In this document: positions 1 to 11,977 of the stretch, one piece after another
How the letters are laid out: every line of letters starts with the position of its first letter
How positions within the stretch are numbered: the stretch's first letter is position 1
From: Symmetrospora coprosmae
Lineage: Eukaryota; Basidiomycota; Cystobasidiomycetes; Symmetrosporaceae
Direction of reading: 5' to 3'
Assembly (NCBI GenBank): GCA_008802785.1
Contig: VUYT01000001.1
Span: 620,001-684,000, forward strand
DNA length: 64,000 bases
Position numbers and translations under genes: made by a program
Notes under the pieces: generated by a model
What the model was told of the DNA's origin: nothing
The model's database searches: none
Seen by the model: only the letters and a program-made list of their open reading frames with translations

Positions 1-1
1 C

Positions 2-2637
2 CTGCCAGGGGCACTCGAAGAGGCCGTTGCGCTATCGCAGGCCGCGCTGCACGCATGCTCACCCGATGATGAGCCGCTTCACCACGATCACCACCAGCGC
101 CCAGCTCTGCGCGGCTACACATTGCCCACAGCTGGCAAGCGGGAGCTACAGGGATTGCTGCCGAAGCTTGGCTCCCCCATACAGCAGCGCGAGGCGGATA
201 CGTCTTCGCAGCAGCAGCAGCAGCGGGGCCGGGCAGGCTCACGTCCTGGTCGTCGCCCTTCAACATACAAGGAGCGGTCACTCTCTCCTCTCTCGCCTCG
301 CAGGGAGCCCGGTACGGGGCATCGCTCGAGTTACGGCGAGGATGCCGCTCACCTTGGAGACAAGGCAGCCATGGCAGCCGCGATCGCCAGTACCGCCCCT
401 CGCACATCTGCAGGCGAGATGGCTCTCGGATCACTCGGACCCGCTTTTGCCCAGTCCCACGCACAACACGCCGAAGCACTGCGGGAGGGCACGCCTCCGT
501 TCCACCCGGACCCAGTCGAAGCGAGTCCTGCCCCGACGGGCACACCGGGGAGTAGAGTGCCCAAGCGCATCGGACGGCCGAAGGGTTCGCCAAACAAGAC
601 AAAGACCATCAGCATCAACGAGACGCAGAGCACGAGGCGTCGCTTGAAAGCACAGGAGTTCGCTGCGCAGAACGGGGGCGTGGGTCGTGGCAGGGGCAGG
701 CCGTCCGAGAGCCAGAGCCCGGAGCAGGCTGCGCGTTCGAGGTACGCTTATCACGAATTGGCAGCCCCGTACTTTGGGCCCAGTCCGATACTCGGCATGC
801 CCCTAGGGATGGGCTCGCCTGCATATAATGTGCAGATGTCGATGCCGATGCAGGCACCCGCAACGCCAGACCTGGGACACGGCGCGGCTTTTGCGGGAGG
901 GCAGATGGACGTCGACATGGCGCAGAGCGTCTTTGGGTCTGGTGGAAGCGGGAACGTGGGTGATCTTCTGCTCGCTGCCCAGTCTCTGGACTATTCGCGG
1001 GCGGGATCCGCTGCGGCATCGACGTCGATGGCAACTGCGACGCGTGCCCGCCCGGTCACCCAGAAAGTACGCTCGCCGGAATTGCCAAAGGGCAAAGGTC
1101 CAGCACAGAGCGCTGACGACGAAGAGGAGGAAGAGTACTACTACGAAGACGAGGAGGACGAAGACGATCAGCCCGCTGCGGGTCAGGTGGGGCCGCACCA
1201 TGCCCCGCACTCGGGCAACCTGCAGCAGCAGCATCCCGTCCAGTCTGGCGTGCAGTTCCGCAGGGGCCATGCCGGACCTGCACCCGCTCGGCCTGGCCTC
1301 GCGCCGGCTGCTCCTCAGCAGCCTGGCCATGGGCACACGCCGTTGGGTGACAGGCCGGCCTCTGCGACGACACTCTTCGCCGCTCCTTCGGGCAGTCAAG
1401 CGGCCCAAAGCGGCAGTACCGCTACCGGGAGCTTTGGAAGCGCAGCCCCGCCTGCGGCCCCTCCGTCCCCGCTCAGCATTGTCAGCTCGCGTCCAAACAG
1501 GAGCAACCTCACCGCTCGGCGAAGGCAGAGCTCGAGTGGCAGTGGCCTCGGCCGGCAGATTTCGGCGCTTGACGTGTTGGCTGACCAGGCTCAGGCCGCA
1601 GCGTCGGTCGGCGACGGCCAAGACGGGCCTGCTCAACCCGCACCTCCCCAGTCGGGAAACTCGAGCTCAAGGGCTGCTCCTGGTGCAGGAGCGCCGGCAC
1701 TCAACGCGAGCGCTTTTCGCGCCCCAATCTTGCTGCCGCCCATGCCGCCGGCCCGTGCGGGCACCTACAACGGCGAGTTCGCGACCGGCGGCGGAAGCGC
1801 CACGTATCCCGGCGCACCTGTACACTGGCCCTCGACCTCGGGCTCTCCGCAGCTGGATCACCGTCACCCCGGGCCCTCACGGTCGGATGGCAGCGCGGCT
1901 GGATACCCACATTCGCAACCGTACCCTTACCTGCAATTCGGCCAATATGCGCAGGAACCAACGCAGCAGCAGCAGCAAGGGGTGAAGCGCTCCAGGAGCG
2001 GGAGCCGCCGGTCGAGCGGGACGCCAGGTCCGCCATTCGGACAGGGGCCCGTGGGCACGTCTGTTGATGCAGAGGGCGATCTCGTCGCTCCGCCGCGGAC
2101 GATTGCCGAGCAGTTGCGTCTCGGTGTCGAATCGTCGCATCACCTGATCGATCAGGCAGATATAGCCAGCGGCATGACGCCCGCTGCAGCACTCGCAAAG
2201 AAGGCGCGCTCGCCGTACACAAAGTGGACGCCTGAAGAAGACGAGGTGTTGGTGCGCGGCATCGCGGAGCATGGGACAAAGTGGGACGAGGTGGCGAAGG
2301 GTCTTGAGATGCGAAGCTATCACCAGTGCCGCCAGCGCTGGCTGCGCGGCCTCAAGTGTGAGTTGAAGGCCGCTTGGCGTGCCGACCCTGTTCTGCCCAA
2401 CGCTGACATCGTTCCGGTTTGCCACTATCAGCTGGAGACGCCCTCCCGTCTCACCTAACCTACCTGAAAGGAGATATCGAGCGTGCCGTTGCAGCGCATG
2501 AAAAGGTGAAAGGCGCCAAGCGTGGCACGAGTGTGATGCCCGAGACGCAGACTAGCGGGAAGCGTTCCACTGGTCGGGGGCGTCAAAAAAAGGCGGATGC
2601 GGACGATGAGGTCGAAGACGAGTATGAGGAGGAGTGA
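2..2637 (+). CDS. Myb/SANT and AT-hook nuclear protein, 5' partial
   Basis: Exons 2-2357 and 2432-2637 joined over a 74-nt GT-AG intron with a CTGAC branch site. The frame is open to the left edge with no ATG before about 371, so the start lies outside the window and at least 853 residues are visible. Near residue 188 is an AT-hook (IGRPKGSPNK), followed by a second GRGRGRP motif. Most of the middle is disordered, rich in Ala, Ser, Pro and Gln, with an acidic Glu/Tyr patch. Near residue 735-785 is one SANT/Myb repeat (KWTPEEDEVLVRGI ... QCRQRWLRGLK) with the spaced tryptophans, and the intron falls at its end. The tail is Lys-rich then acidic. Inferred role: sequence-specific or AT-rich DNA binding in the nucleus, perhaps transcriptional. 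No target can be named. Confidence 0.85.
2358..2431 (+). other. Intron in the Myb/SANT gene
   Basis: GTGAGT donor, GCTGAC branch, TATCAG acceptor. Splicing restores frame at LKS-GDALPSHL. Without it the frame stops 9 codons after the acceptor. It is typical of the introns in this window. Confidence 0.85.
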
Positions 2638-2902
2638 CCGGTGAGGAGGCACGTAGCGAGATAGAGATCCGCGTCAATCATGCCAATGCTGCTGAAGGGG
2701 TTTGTTGTTGTCTCAAGGAAGCTAGATAAGTGCAGAGGTATTTCGACCTGACGTCGGCAATTCGGTCAGGCACTTGCGTTGCTCACAGCCGCAAAACAAC
2801 GACTAGCCCGCACAAGCACTTTTCACCGTCTCGCTACTTTGCAGTGCCGCCCGGTGGGCAAGCCAGCTTCCTTGCCTTTCGGTGCATCGTGCCTCACTGC
2901 AT

Positions 2903-5557
2903 CTAAGCAGCAGGGGCAATTGGCGCTGGAGTCTGAGTCGGCGCAGCGCTCTGTCCCTGGCTCTGCCCCCGGAAACTGCCTCTGCCCTCTCCGCGTCCGC
3001 GTCCGCCGCGGTACTCGCCCCGCGGGCGCGACTCGCCGCCTTCCCCACCAGCGCCGCGACCACGACCTCCTCGGTACTCGCCGCGCGGTCGGTCACCGCC
3101 ACGCCCGCCGCGGTAGCCGCCGCGTCGCTCAGCTTCGATGGTTCCAGGCGCGCCTGGAATCACTTCGCCAGCGGCCTCGCCCGCTGCGATGGCGGCGAGC
3201 GCAGGGTCTCGGTTCCCGCCGTTCCTCCACTGCGACTGGCCGTCGGATCGGCCTCGGCCTCCGCGGAACGATCCTCGCTCATTGCTCTGCGCTCAGCGAG
3301 TCGAGAGAGTACAGGTCCCGCATGAAATGGGACACAAGAAGGTGGTTGAGCAGCGCGTCAGCCTACCGACGGTCGCGAATGCAGGATAAGAAGCTGCGGG
3401 GATATCAACGCACCCGGAACTCGCCACGGCCGCCTCGTCCACCGCGTCCTCGGCCACGTCCTCGTCCGTCACCGCGCTCCCCGCCTCCGACAGACTGGAA
3501 GCCATCGGTAGCAGTCGCGGGACTGGCAGCAGCTGTGGCACCAGTGAGCTCGGTAGGCACATCCGCGGTGGCTGTGAAAGGGTTGCTCGGCTGCGAGTCG
3601 TCGACCTCGTCGGCCCAGGACTTGATCTCGCCAGGTGCAGCGGCGTCCTGTGAGCGTTGAACATCATTAGATGAGGCGCACGAGGGTGCTATCACTGGCC
3701 CAAGACCTCACTCACGTCACCCCAGCCATTGCCCAGCCCAGCAGCAGGGAGCTTGTCTTGCGTCAGGCCATCCGTGTTGGTGCTCTCTCCCCAGCCAGTG
3801 GTGGGGTTGGCAGACTGAGCGACCTGGGGCTCTGTAACAAGCGGGGTCTGCACCCCTGATGCGGAAGTTGGGATGGCCGAGCCGAAGCCCGGGGTGACGG
3901 GCATGGCGTGGCTCTCGAGAGCCTTCTCGTGCTGCGCATCGTCGGCCGGAGTCGGCGGTGCAAGCTGGTCCCCTGCGATTCCGGCGCCAGTGCCAGTGCC
4001 AGTGCCAGTGCCAATCTCAGACGCCTGGAGGAAGTTGAGATTGGGCGCGCCATTGTCGTTGTTGTTGCCACCCTGTGCAGACTCGGGCGCCTCTGTCTCT
4101 GGGATCTCGTGGCCGACCTCGGCGGGCGGAGCGGTGAGGTCGAGGATCATCTGCTTGATGTCGGCAAATGAGACGCCCTCGACGATCTCGCTCGAGCTGC
4201 CATCCTGGAGCGCCTTAATCTGGCCCACGGCGTCATCCGGTCCGCCGCTCGAAGCCGCAGCCGCGCCGCCGAAGAGCGGGCCGTTGGCGAGCGAGTGGAA
4301 GAGCGAGTGCACGGCAGAGTGCTGCTGTGCGGTCGCGTTGGCTACGACCGGAGGGAGAGTTGGCGGGGCAAAGCCAGACTGCGAAGGGTTGAAGCAGGAG
4401 TAGAGGTGGAGGAATTGCAGGAGGAGGGTAAGATCGTTCTGAGTGTGGAGCTGCGGATGGTAGGGGAGTCGTGTTCAGCGTGAGTCCTGTCTCATCGAGA
4501 AGCCAATCATCAATCATAGTGGTCGGCCAGCACTCACGTTGGCGGCGGAGACGGCAGCTTGGATCCTCTGCTGGACCTGCTTCTCCTCGGCATCCTTCCT
4601 CCTTGTGAGGCGCTTCTCGTCGTCGGCCTCCTCAGCCTGCGCAGCGGGGTTACACCGGTCAGCATGTGACCTATAATCCATTCCTCCGCCTTGTTCTGTC
4701 TTTGGCGAGCTTTCCCCTCGGCTTTCCGGTGTAGCCGCCGTGTCCCCGCAGAGACCGAGTGACCCACCTCGAACACCTTTGTAAGCTCGGAGAGCTCCTT
4801 CTGGACCGACTCGAGAGCGGGTTTGCCTGCGACAGCCTTCTTCTGATCCGCATTGAGTGCCTCGGTCTGAGCCTCGTATCCGCTGATGCGTTGCTGTGAA
4901 AGTGGGAAATTGGGGACACCCGTCAGGCCCAGGCAACTCGCTCGCGCGCCCGCATGCACATTCAGTCCCGAAGACACGACCGGAACGCACCAGTTTCTTG
5001 TTGTTGACTTTGAGCCTCTTCTGGACGAGAGCAGCGGGGCTGAACCTCTTCTGCTCGAGGGCGGCGAGCTCATCCTGCGAGAGGTCGTTGGCGCCCCCGT
5101 TCAGTGCAGCGGGCCTGGCCTTTGCGCCCGCAGCCCCGCCAGCACCGCCGCCTACGGTGAGGCTGTCTGGCAGCTCAGACTTGTCCGGCGCCGTCTCGAG
5201 GGTAGCAGTCGCGAGTGCTGGGTCCGAGGCGCCCTTGATGTCCTTGTCTGTGGTTGCTGCAGCCGTGGCAGCCGCCTTCTTTGGGCGGTTCCGCTTCTTG
5301 CTGGCAGCCGTCGTCGATGCCGTCTCGCTCGGCTCGCGGTTGAGACCGGGGATGTATCGCTTGACGGAGGCGACGACGCTCTCGACGGTCGATGGCTGAG
5401 CGGTCTCCTTCTTCTGCGTGGTCGCTGGTGCCTTGACGTTGTCGCTGCTGCTGGTCGTCGTGGGTGCCGCCGTTGCTGCTGCTGCTGGTGCTGGTGCCTC
5501 GGACGCAGCCAGGGCCGGCGGAGTGGTCGTCGTGGTGGTGGGAGTGGGTTCGCTCAT
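2903..5557 (-). CDS. Caprin-like RGG-box RNA-binding protein
   Basis: Six exons on the minus strand: 5557-4991, 4893-4768, 4636-4538, 4450-3716, 3647-3414, 3286-2903, all phase 0, giving 714 residues. ATG 5557 (MSEPTPTTTT) is the first in-frame ATG; further upstream only TTG is available. The N-terminus is low-complexity Ala/Thr/Pro. Residues about 165-300 form a charged helical segment (VNNKKLQRISGYEAQ, LNADQKKAV, LESVQKELSEL) like the HR1/coiled-coil of animal Caprin-1, followed by HTQNDLTLLLQFLHLY. The middle is acidic and Gly/Thr-rich. The C-terminus carries a SWADE motif and many RGG/RGR repeats. Known for Caprin family: mRNA binding in the cytoplasm and stress granules. Inference: same role here. 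Converges with the Myb gene, leaving about 265 bp between stops. Confidence 0.8.
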
Positions 5558-5978
5558 GTTACTGGAGGATATGTAGATGGGAGGATTTGCTTTGCTGCTC
5601 AATGTGATGTCTGCTTCTGATGTACGGTTCGCGGCAGAGTAGAGGGTACAGTAACTTACTCGGTGGTCCTGCCTGTGCTGGATCCTGCGTCACCGCGCTG
5701 CCCCGCTCTGAGGGCGCCCGAGCAACTCAGAACGGAGGAAGCTTCTCGTCATCGGGACTGCATACGGCAAAAGCAGGCTCACACAGAACATCTATACGTG
5801 TCGTTGCCATTACACTGGTACTCGAATAGTCGTGCCATACAAGTCTTCGTCAATCGTGTCCCCCCGGTCATTCGTACGAAGGAAGAGCTCCTATGCACCA
5901 GCTTCCCCACTTCCCCTCTCAGCCCGCAACGCTCTTGATAGCCGTCTTCCCGCAATCGTAATCGCCCCTTCAACGCCA
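5558..5978. other. Intergenic: 3' end of coiled-coil gene, 5' region of Caprin-like gene
   Basis: No gene seen. Reading the minus strand, a GTAAGTT donor and a GAGCAG acceptor lie just upstream of the Caprin-like start, so a small 5'-leader intron is possible but unproven. Confidence 0.4.
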
Positions 5979-7154
5979 TCACCATCCTCGAGGTGGAAAG
6001 AAAGCTGGTTCAGCATCCAGAGCCGCGCGGAAATGGGGCGACATGGGCATGCCTGCCGCCATCCCCGCATGGCCCGTATGACCCGGCGCCGCCGCATTTT
6101 GGTACTGCCTCTCCCTGAGCAGCCTGGCCCTCCGTGCATCCTCGAGCGCGCGCTCCTCCTCCTCCTGCTCGCGCTCCCTTGCCCTCGCTCGCCGCCGCCG
6201 CCGGTCTTCCTCCTCTTCTTCGTCCAGCCGCCGCTGTCGCCGACGCCGCTCGCGCTCCCGACGCTGCTCCTCCTCCCAGAGTGGGTCACTGCCATCGTGC
6301 GCGTACTCAGCCACGTTCGAGTCAAAGTGGTCGTACGGGCGAGCCTGCGCGATGGTCCTCAGCAGCTGCGCATTCTGGTTCTGCAGAAGCTGGTTCTCCT
6401 GCATCATTGCGCGCTGCGTCGACAGAGCAGAGATTCAGCTCGTGCTAAAGTATCCCCCCATCAATGAGCCGATCGTCACCCACCAGGTAATGCTCGACCT
6501 GCGCATACCGCTCAACCATCTCCCTCCGCTCGTTCGACATGTGCGCCACCTCCGGGTTCTGCGCAGCGAGCCAGTGCGCAAGCTTCGCCTGGGTGCTGGC
6601 GAGATCCGCCCCGCCGCGCTGGACGAGGCCAGCCAGGCCGCCCTGCATCTGCCCTATGCCCAGGTGCGGCGTCGCCCCGCCCGCACCAATGCCCAAGCCA
6701 AACACGGCTGGAGAGGCGGCCGCAGCGGCGTGTCGCGCGAGCTCGAGCTCCATCTGCAGCTTCTGCAGCGCGTCAACCTTCTCCTGGAACGAGTAGAGTG
6801 CCTCCACCTGGGGACCGTGTATCGAGAGAAGGCGCGGAAGACGGTGCGGTGGTGGATGCGGCGGATGCGGAACGGGGAACAGCGGGACGGAGGTTCGTAC
6901 AAGTCAGCTTGCTCAGCACAATAGCCGGGAGGGACACGCACTCGCTGCTTCCTCTCCTCCTTCTCTGCCTTCTCTGCCTTCTCCTTTTCGCTCAGCGGCT
7001 TCTGCTCAGCTTTTCCCAGCTGTGAGGTCGCAGACGTCCGACGCGTCGGGGGTGGGGTAGGAGTGAGTCAGTCAGCGGCCTTGTCGGTGATGGAACAGCA
7101 CGCCGGGCGAAGCTCTGCCCTTACTGCCAAGCGAGACGTAGGCGGCGAGAACAT
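5979..7154 (-). CDS. Conserved-looking coiled-coil protein of unknown function
   Basis: Four exons: 7154-7125, 7019-6942, 6807-6484, 6413-5979, giving 288 residues. The start MFSPPTSRLA comes from a 30-nt first exon ending in a GTAAGG donor. Every intron has a CTGAC/CTGA branch and keeps frame. From LGKAEQKPLSEKEK onward the protein is a long charged helix (EALYSFQEKVDALQKLQMEL), then a Gly/Ala spacer, a second helix (MMQENQLLQNQNAQLLRTI) and a very acidic/basic repeat block of REREQ and DEEEEE type. There is no signal peptide or membrane segment. Function is not recognised. A scaffold or cytoskeletal coiled coil is possible. Confidence is moderate because exon 1 is short. Confidence 0.6.
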
Positions 7155-7499
7155 CTTGACACGGCTCGCACTGTGCCTGCCTTCCTCCTCTCCTTGTCCA
7201 ACGGATCTGTCGTCCAGAGGGAGAAAGAGACCACCAACAGTCACCGCACCCGTTCGGCGCGCAGCCGGTAAGCGGAGATAGTCGAGGAAGCTCGGGAAGA
7301 CGCTCGCAGACCTGTGTCATGACATTGCTTACATGTGCGCAATCAACGCGGGTAGACAATAGGAGCGAACGACCATGATGCTACAGGGGTATTGAACGAG
7401 GTCAGAGTATCACCGGCTGTCCTAGACGAGCTCGACAGAGCCGAGTCGGTCTGTCGTTGCAGAACCGTACAATGTCATTTTGAGGTATAGAAGGGTGGA
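7155..7499. other. Intergenic between coiled-coil gene and cyclin C
   Basis: No gene or clear motif seen. It should hold the 3' end of cyclin C and the promoter of the coiled-coil gene. Confidence 0.4.
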
Positions 7500-9451
7500 T
7501 CACGCCTTTGCGAGGCTTGTCGCAGGCGTCGGGGCCTGCTGCGCCTGTCCGCCGTGCGCCGGGTGCGCGAGGTCCATCTCGCGGTTCGCGCGCATGCGTG
7601 CAAGGATTCCAATGGCTCGCTCGTCGCCGAGCGTGGGAGCCATGCTCCCGCTCGCGTTGCCCTTCCCTTGAGGCCGCTCCGCGCCGCCGCCCCCTGACCC
7701 CGCCAGCCACGCCGCTGTGACCGCCGTCGCTCTGGCGCCCGTGCCGCCGTGCTGACCCGCAGACGAACCAGCAGCGGCGGACACGGATGCATTTGCGTTC
7801 GCAGCATCGGAAGCGCGCCCGCGCTCGCCGGGCATGTTCGAGAACAGCGAATTGACGGAGGGTGAGTCCGGCCCGGCGGACAGCGACGGCGAGAGCGGTC
7901 CGCCCGGCGAGCCAAGGCTGGAGCTCGTGCCACCTAGGGCCGTCGTTGTCCCACCTGAGGCACCTGCGGGTTCGTTGTAACTCGTCCACAGCGAGTACAG
8001 CGACAGCATCTCCTGCACGACCTCGAGTACAATGGGAAGCTGCACGTCGAGTGATGCGAGAAATGTGATGAGGTCCGTCTTGCCCCGTGCATTCGCATTC
8101 CCTGCCGATATCGGCGCGGCTGCTGGCGCGGCCGCTGTCTGCGACGGAGGCAAGGGCGCCGTAGTGGGTGCGAGGGCGGCCATTGGCTTTGGCGGTAAGC
8201 TGTGGTGCAGCGGATTCGGGGCCATGCTAGTCTGCACCTGTGGAGGAGCGCTCGGAACCGTGGCGGTAGGAGTGCTCGCATTGGAAGACGACGAGGTAGA
8301 CGTGGCTGTCTCTGCCTTACCCCCTTGCACCGATGCTGGAGCGTTCTGCGAGCCCGCTGCCGCACTGCCTCGCGGCGGCCGCGTGACGAGTGACGAGCTC
8401 AGGTAAATGGCTGCGATGGCTATCATGTGCGGTGGGTAGAGGAGGCAGAGCTCGGTGCGATACGTGTCGTTCAGGAGGAGCCTGCCGTGCGAGGATGACG
8501 GCCGTCAGCGTGGTTGCCAAGCGTGTCAGGCCCGTATACGAGACGCAAATCACCAAGCCACCTGCAGCTGGTTGTCCTCCATCTCGAGCATGCTTTCACG
8601 GATCGCGACGGGTCCGCTATCCCGGCCTGTCATGTGCACCAGGCTCCGGTACGGATGGTAGACAATAAGGTGGAACTCGAGGTCCTCGATGAGGTCTGCA
8701 GGTCGAAGCGGTGTCAATCAGCACCCCTGACAGCTGCTATGCTGGTTTCCACCTGGCACTGACAAAATTCCATCTCTGCGAGCTTTGTCGAGTCTGACGG
8801 GAAGTTGGTGATGCCGTACTCTGTGGGTGAGCGGATATTGTTAGCCGGCAATGCGAACGGGAATGTTAGCCCGAGACCGAGAACACACCATTGAACGTTG
8901 CCCTGGCCTCTGCGACGACAACCTTGATATGGATTGCCGTCTCCTCGGCTTTGGCAGCGACGTAGACGCACGCGGCGGCGACGAGCGGCACGTCCGTCTC
9001 TGCGTTGCATGCGTATGCGAGGGCGTTACTTCGGGATGTACGTAGGCACCTCAGGCCAGGGCGTCACCCACCACAATAGCTGTTCTTGAGGTAGAAGCGG
9101 CGGAGGTAGATGATGGCTGTCGCGGTGACCTGTTGCCGCAGGGAGAGCCGCTTTGCGAGCTTGTGGATGGCTGCGGGCGGAGGTACAGCCCCATTCAGCG
9201 TTGCAGCATCGATACAGTGACATGCAGCTGCCGTGTCCGCGCACCATTGGCACTCCAGATTGCGATGAATGCCAGTTCCTGCGGAGACGCGTAGCGGAGG
9301 TCGAGGGTCCTGGCCGAGGCGAGCGACTTGCGGTCGACGAGCCAGTAGTTTCTGCGGTGCACAGCGGGCATTTCAGTGACGGGCACAAGCTTATGATCAG
9401 TCTGCTGCGTGTGCCGCACCCATGCGAAGAGCGGTAGAAGTCGGCCGCCAT
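7500..9451 (-). CDS. SSN8: Cyclin C, Mediator CDK8-module cyclin (Ssn8/Srb11)
   Basis: Seven exons: 9451-9420, 9351-9245, 9170-9072, 8999-8889, 8820-8764, 8695-8554, 8481-7500, giving 509 residues. The protein starts MAADFYRSSHGNYWLVDR, matching the cyclin C N-terminus (MAxxFxxSSH). LSLRQQVTATAIIYLRRFY, EDLEFHLIVYHPY and LNDTYRTELCLLYPP are near-diagnostic. Known role: partner of Cdk8/Ssn3 in the Mediator kinase module, in the nucleus, controlling RNA polymerase II transcription. Odd points: about 100 low-complexity residues (215-318) split the second cyclin fold before its last helices (FLASLDVQLPIVLEVVQEML), and a disordered tail of about 150 residues follows. The family is usually about 280-330 residues. 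A CT tract touches the start codon, and the gene is divergent with CCT2. Confidence 0.93.
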
Positions 9452-9469
9452 CTCTCTCTCTCTCTCTCT
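9451..9469. repeat. CT microsatellite at the cyclin C start codon
   Basis: Uninterrupted TC/CT dinucleotides directly abut the ATG of cyclin C. On the minus strand this is a GA tract in the 5' leader. Confidence 0.9.
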
Positions 9470-9760
9470 GTCGTTTGCTCAGAGCAGGGGTGGCATCGTT
9501 TCCGCTGCGGGGTCGTGGAGATCCCTATAGCTTGGTGTGTCTGCTCATGCTCAAGAGTCTGTCACGCTGGAGAGCATTGGCGTCGTTGTCGTTGTGCTGC
9601 TGCTGCTGCTGCTGCTGCTGCATCCATCCATGCAGTAGGAACGAGAGCAGGAGAGAGCGTCAACCACGGGCTCGCTCGTGCACGGGGAGACTGACCGACT
9701 GATACCGTGCACGACCGCGCTCTCCATCAGCACGACCGACACCTCCCCCTCTCGACCAGC
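9452..9760. promoter_or_regulatory. Shared divergent promoter region, cyclin C / CCT2
   Basis: 309 bp between two opposite start codons. It holds the CT tract and the (TGC)9 run. No TATA box is evident. Confidence 0.5.
9595..9621. repeat. (TGC)9 microsatellite in the divergent promoter
   Basis: Nine TGC units lie between the divergent cyclin C and CCT2 genes, in noncoding sequence. Confidence 0.9.
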
Positions 9761-11729
9761 ATGAACATCTTCCGCGACGAGGTGGGCAGCACATCTGTGT
9801 CCTCTCCGTTGCTATGCTCTCCAGACAGGCCAGCTGACTGACGCGCTCGCGCTCACGCCCTGATTCTGCTGATGCTGCTGCTGCCCCTGACCGCTGACGG
9901 CTGGGGAAAAAAAGGCGACGCAAGAGCGGGCCGAGAATGTGAGTAGCACGGCAGTGAGAAGCTCGCATAGGCTGCCTGGAGCCATACTACATCCTGTGCT
10001 GACCGCGTCAACAGGCCCGGCTGAGCTCGTTCGTCGGCGCCATTGCCCTCGGAGACCTCGTCAAGTCGACCCTCGGCCCAAAGGGCATGAACAAGATCCT
10101 CCACAGCGTCAGCACGGGCGACGTCACCGTCACGAACGACGGCGCGACCATTCTCAAGAGCATCCAGCTCGACAACCCGGCCGCAAAGATCCTCGTCAAC
10201 ATTTCCAAAGTCCAGGACGACGAGGTCGGCGACGGCACCACAAGCGTCTGCGTGCTTGCTGCAGAGCTCCTGCGCGAAGCAGAGAAGCTCATCGCGCAGA
10301 AGCTGCACCCCCAAACCGTCGTAGATGGGTACCGCATCGCGAGCAGGGAGGCATTGAAGGCTCTGGAAGAGTCGGCCGCGGATCACGGGTATGGGGCGCC
10401 CTGTCTCATTTCTAGACAAGATGCCGTGACAGCGAACTGACGTGCATGCTACAGCTCCGACCCGGCAGCCTTCCGCGAAGACCTGCTCAACATTGCACGG
10501 ACAACGCTCTCGTCAAAGGTTCTCTCTGCGGACAAGGACTACTTTGCCGAGCTCGCCGTCAGCGCCGTCCTCCGCCTGAAAGGCTCGACCGACCTCGACC
10601 ACATCCAGATCATCAAGAAGGCAGGCGGCAAGCTGCGCGACTCGTACCTCGACGAAGGGTTCATCCTCGACAAGAAGATCTCGGTCAACTGCCCGCGCAG
10701 GATTGAGAATGCGAAAATCATGATTGCAAACACGTCCATGGACACGGATAAAGTCAAGATCTTTGGGGCAAAGATGAAGGTCGACGGGACGGGCAAGCTC
10801 GCAGAGCTCGAGCGCGCAGAGCGGGAGAAGATGAAGGCCAAAGTGGCCAAAATCAAGGCGCACGGCATCACCTGCTTTGTCAACCGCCAGCTCGTCTACA
10901 ACTACCCAGAGAGCCTTTTCGCCGCGGAGGGCATCATGTGCATCGAGCACGCCGACTTTGAGGGCGTCGAGCGCCTGGCTCTCGTCACGGGCGGCGAGAT
11001 CACCAGCACGTTCGACCGACCGGACCTCGTCAAGCTCGGCAAGTGCGACACCATCGAAGAGATCATGATTGGCGAGGACAGGGTGCGTGTGCATCCGCCT
11101 GTAGCTACATTCCAGGCTAACCTGACGCGCGGTCGAATTGCTCGCGCAGCTTCTCAAATTCTCGGGCGTGGCAGCGGGATCGGCGTGCACGGTCGTCCTG
11201 CGCGGTGCAACGTCGCAGATGGTCGACGAGGCCGAGCGCTCCCTGCACGACGCGCTGTCCGTCCTCTCGCAAACAGTCAAGGAGACTCGCGTCGTGTTCG
11301 GGGGCGGGTGCAGCGAGATGCTCATGGCGAACCGGGTCGACGACATTGCCAAGCGGACCGAAGGGAAGAAGGCCCTCGCGACCGAGGCATTTGCCCGCGC
11401 CCTCCGGCAGATGCCCACCATCCTGTGCGACAACGCCGGGTACGACTCGTCCGACCTCGTCAGCAAGCTCCGCGCCGCGCACTATGACGGAAAGCGCGAC
11501 GCGGGTCTCGACATGGAGAATGGTGCAATCGGGTCCATGAAGGAGATTGGCATCACAGAATCGTACAAGCTCAAGAAACAGGTCGTCGTATCGGCGTCAG
11601 AGGCGTCAGAGATGATCATGCGGGGTGGGTCTCTTCTATCGTTGGTGCTGAGAGGCTGCAAGCTGACAACTGTGACTTACAGTGGACGACATCCTGCGGT
11701 CAGCGCCGAGGCAGCGTGAAGGGCAATGA
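9761..11729 (+). CDS. CCT2: T-complex protein 1 subunit beta (CCT2)
   Basis: Six exons: 9761-9781, 9915-9938, 10015-10388, 10455-11082, 11150-11624, 11683-11729, giving 522 residues, close to the family length (about 525-535). The start is [15 protein letters not shown]. Group II chaperonin motifs are intact: [20 protein letters not shown], the ATP-site [16 protein letters not shown], and [11 protein letters not shown] near the end. Function: one of eight subunits of the cytosolic TRiC/CCT ring that folds actin and tubulin using ATP. Exon 2 is only 24 nt and follows an acceptor with a run of A instead of pyrimidines, but its residues match the conserved ERAE segment, which fixes the model. 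Confidence 0.97.
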
Positions 11730-11977
11730 TTGGATAAGCGATAGGATAAAACTACTGCAGTACAAGTCGTGCATTACATTCGCGCTCGTACGTCCTTGCA
11801 TCTAGTGTACAAAGTCTGTCTGGAACTCTGCGTCGCTACCCATGTCTTGCTCGCAATGCTTCGTCCGCTACTCCTGACCATCTCTGCGACTGCTTCACTT
11901 TGACTCGGGCCTGATGATGACGTCGAGGCATGGCAGTTGCCGGTCGTATCTTCCGACTACAACATGTATCGCGAACG

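Noticed and set aside
803-1985. Long overlapping frames on both strands inside the Myb gene
   Set aside because: They lie in GC-rich, third-position-biased coding sequence and have no domain or splice support; shadows of the real gene.
4886-5620. Plus-strand frame of 244 codons opposite the Caprin-like exon 1
   Set aside because: Antisense shadow of low-complexity Ala/Thr coding sequence.
9595-9621. TGC repeats, and CAG/CTG runs elsewhere, as a CRISPR array or satellite
   Set aside because: Simple microsatellites without spacers.
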